64,000 nucleotides of DNA from Orthonyx spaldingii (Eukaryota > Chordata > Aves > Passeriformes > Orthonychidae). The position numbers were made by a program, and so were the translations under genes. The notes beneath the pieces are model-generated. The model did not search any database, was not told the DNA's origin, and was given only the letters and a program-made list of their open reading frames with translations. The stretch is taken from NCBI GenBank assembly GCA_013397795.1, contig VZTJ01002530.1:1-64000 (forward strand). Reading direction: 5' to 3'. Below are positions 62,558-64,000 of this stretch, one piece after another; position 1 is the stretch's first letter; each line of letters opens with the position of its first letter.

Positions 62558-63121
62558 CTACCAGGCCTTCAGCTGTGCTCTTGGAAAAATGATGTCCTCA
62601 GTTACAGAACAGAAAGCTGCAGTAAATGGCTGGCTAAGTAGGTACAAAAGGTTTCTTTTGAAACTGAAGTGACTGGTGTGGTGAGTAACAGGGGAATTGG
62701 AGATGATTTTTCTGATGGTGTTGCCTAAAATCTTCTGCCACTGTTGGCTGATCATTACTCTCACTTTGCCATTTGGTTCCTTGACAGAGTTAACCAGGGG
62801 ATATTTTGATACATGGATGGTCCCCAGGGTGTTCTTGCAGGTGGTAATTTTAACTATAACCTTTAGAGGCTTTTTAGTTTCACAGCTGAGAGCTTAAGAT
62901 TCAGCAAAAATATTTTTAGTGTCCTTATTGGGAGTAGTCTGCCCAATCACGAAGATCCTTGAGGAGAATGGGTGAAGTGCTGGTGCCATTTCGGGAAACT
63001 CTTCTGTCCTCTGCCCCTCAGTGCTGGCTGAGGGTGCAATAGATGGCAGCAGCTGCCAAGTACCAAGGATGGCTGTGAAGGCCATGAGTGAGAGCCTGAG
63101 ATGGAGGCTTTCCAGGAACAT
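62558..63121 (-). pseudogene. Unidentified open frame with one internal stop (uncertain)
   Basis: From an ATG at 63121 a minus-strand frame is open for 75 codons (including MAFTAILGTWQLLPSI). It meets a TAA at 62896-62894, then stays open for 111 more codons in the same frame (including KVIVKITTCKNTLGTIHVSK and GKVRVMISQQWQKIL) to 62558. The residue mix is protein-like, but I recognise no family and see no splice sites that would remove the stop. It could be a decayed gene or retrocopy. In 64 kb scanned in six frames it could also be chance. Confidence 0.2.
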
Positions 63122-64000
63122 AGAAGAGGGTTTAAAAACATAGTAATCCTAGCTCAAAAAGACAATGATAGAAAATTCACATTTCAATTAAATACAGATT
63201 CCCTTGCTTCTGAAGATGTCTGATCTTCAGGCACCTCTTTCTGAAAATATAGACAAACATTTCCCTGCTCAGAGTGTAGATGTCTATTGTGAATCCAACT
63301 TTCCTGCTCTGAGCATCCTTCCCAAGGCCTATCATCAGCCTCCTGACAGGCAGCAGGGTACCTAGGGGCTTTGGTGCCACGATTGATTCAATCAGCACGG
63401 CAGCCTGCTTGGTGCAGGGCTCAGATGAAATATCGGTGTGAGTCTAAGAGGAAAGAGAACATGATTTCCTCCTGGTTGCCAGCCTTGGCATCAATTGTTT
63501 CATTCCTGTAAATATTTGCAGACTTGACAGAACAAATCCCCTGTGTCCTGGAACCCACATAACTTTTATCGCTTTCTCTGAAAGCTGTGTCTCAGTAGCC
63601 CACAAAAACCCTGCTTGGGAAGGAGAGAATGGCATTGCATTACTGATACAGTAAATCCCAGAGTCATCACCTTTATAAGGAAGTTTGGATTTCGTTTATT
63701 GCTGCCTGACACAGGGGCAAACAGAGAATCAGAACTAGATTTGAGGTGTAGTCTGCATTTGTTTTTACCTTACATTTTTCTTTGGCAGGTCTGTAACGCC
63801 AGCCAAGTCAGTGTAGACTGTGATTTAAAACAGAAGTTGTGACTGTGCATGTATCCAAGCCTGGTTTTGGAGTACAACTAGGTGGCACTATTAAGAGCAT
63901 GTTCATATCCATTATTCATAATGAGCAGAAACTGTTCTGTTTGATATCATTAACATTTCTGTTGGTATTGCTATAAGGGTAAAGCAGTTTGAACAGAGGG
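63122..64000. other. AT-rich non-coding DNA at the right edge
   Basis: A clean polypyrimidine-AG (CTCTCCTTCCCAAGCAG on the minus strand, ending near 63615) precedes a short open frame, but no donor or family match makes it an exon. Nothing else is identified. Confidence 0.4.

Noticed and set aside
1..64000. CRISPR arrays, operons or other prokaryotic systems
   Set aside because: Introns, CR1 elements and LTRs show a vertebrate genome. No regularly spaced repeats of CRISPR type were seen.

Overview
The window looks like a piece of a bird genome, most likely a songbird (passerine). Three things point there. It has an intron-rich, GC-rich gene of the maestro heat-like repeat (MROH) family, in the form that is multi-copy in passerine assemblies. 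It has CR1 LINE fragments with the avian 3' end. It also has an old avian ERVL-type LTR. Nothing in it is prokaryotic.

Region 1-4726 (minus strand, GC-rich) holds the only gene I can support. Thirteen exons, all with AG acceptors and GT donors, keep one reading frame for 625 codons from an ATG at 4702. The gene runs off the left edge of the window. The assembly is flawed inside it. A single N at 1336 separates two identical 219-bp copies that each carry most of exon 9, and a single N at 235 separates two identical 12-bp copies. Both look like contig overlaps that were not merged.

Region 4727-6420 is the 5' flank. It has degenerate repeats of an exon-1 / 5'-flank unit, a 61-bp-period tandem repeat, a same-strand LTR (about 5579-5981), and then a second diverged copy of the MROH first coding exon (6196-6420) with no gene body attached.

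Region 6421-64000 is about 57 kb of mostly AT-rich, gene-poor DNA. I can support two 3'-truncated avian CR1 pieces (7679-7875, 10065-10352), one much older CR1-like piece (25065-25265), an ERVL-type LTR (33113-33598), a probable LTR (about 60806-61255), a 47-N gap inside poly-A (29554-29600) and assorted simple repeats. Open reading frames there are short, occur on both strands and resemble no family I know. They are not annotated as genes. Weak candidates are a TATA/initiator/splice-donor arrangement near 42054-42139 and a minus-strand open frame with one stop at 62558-63121.

I found no undescribed biological system that I can support. The most informative points are the false duplication in exon 9 and the orphan first exon upstream of the LTR.
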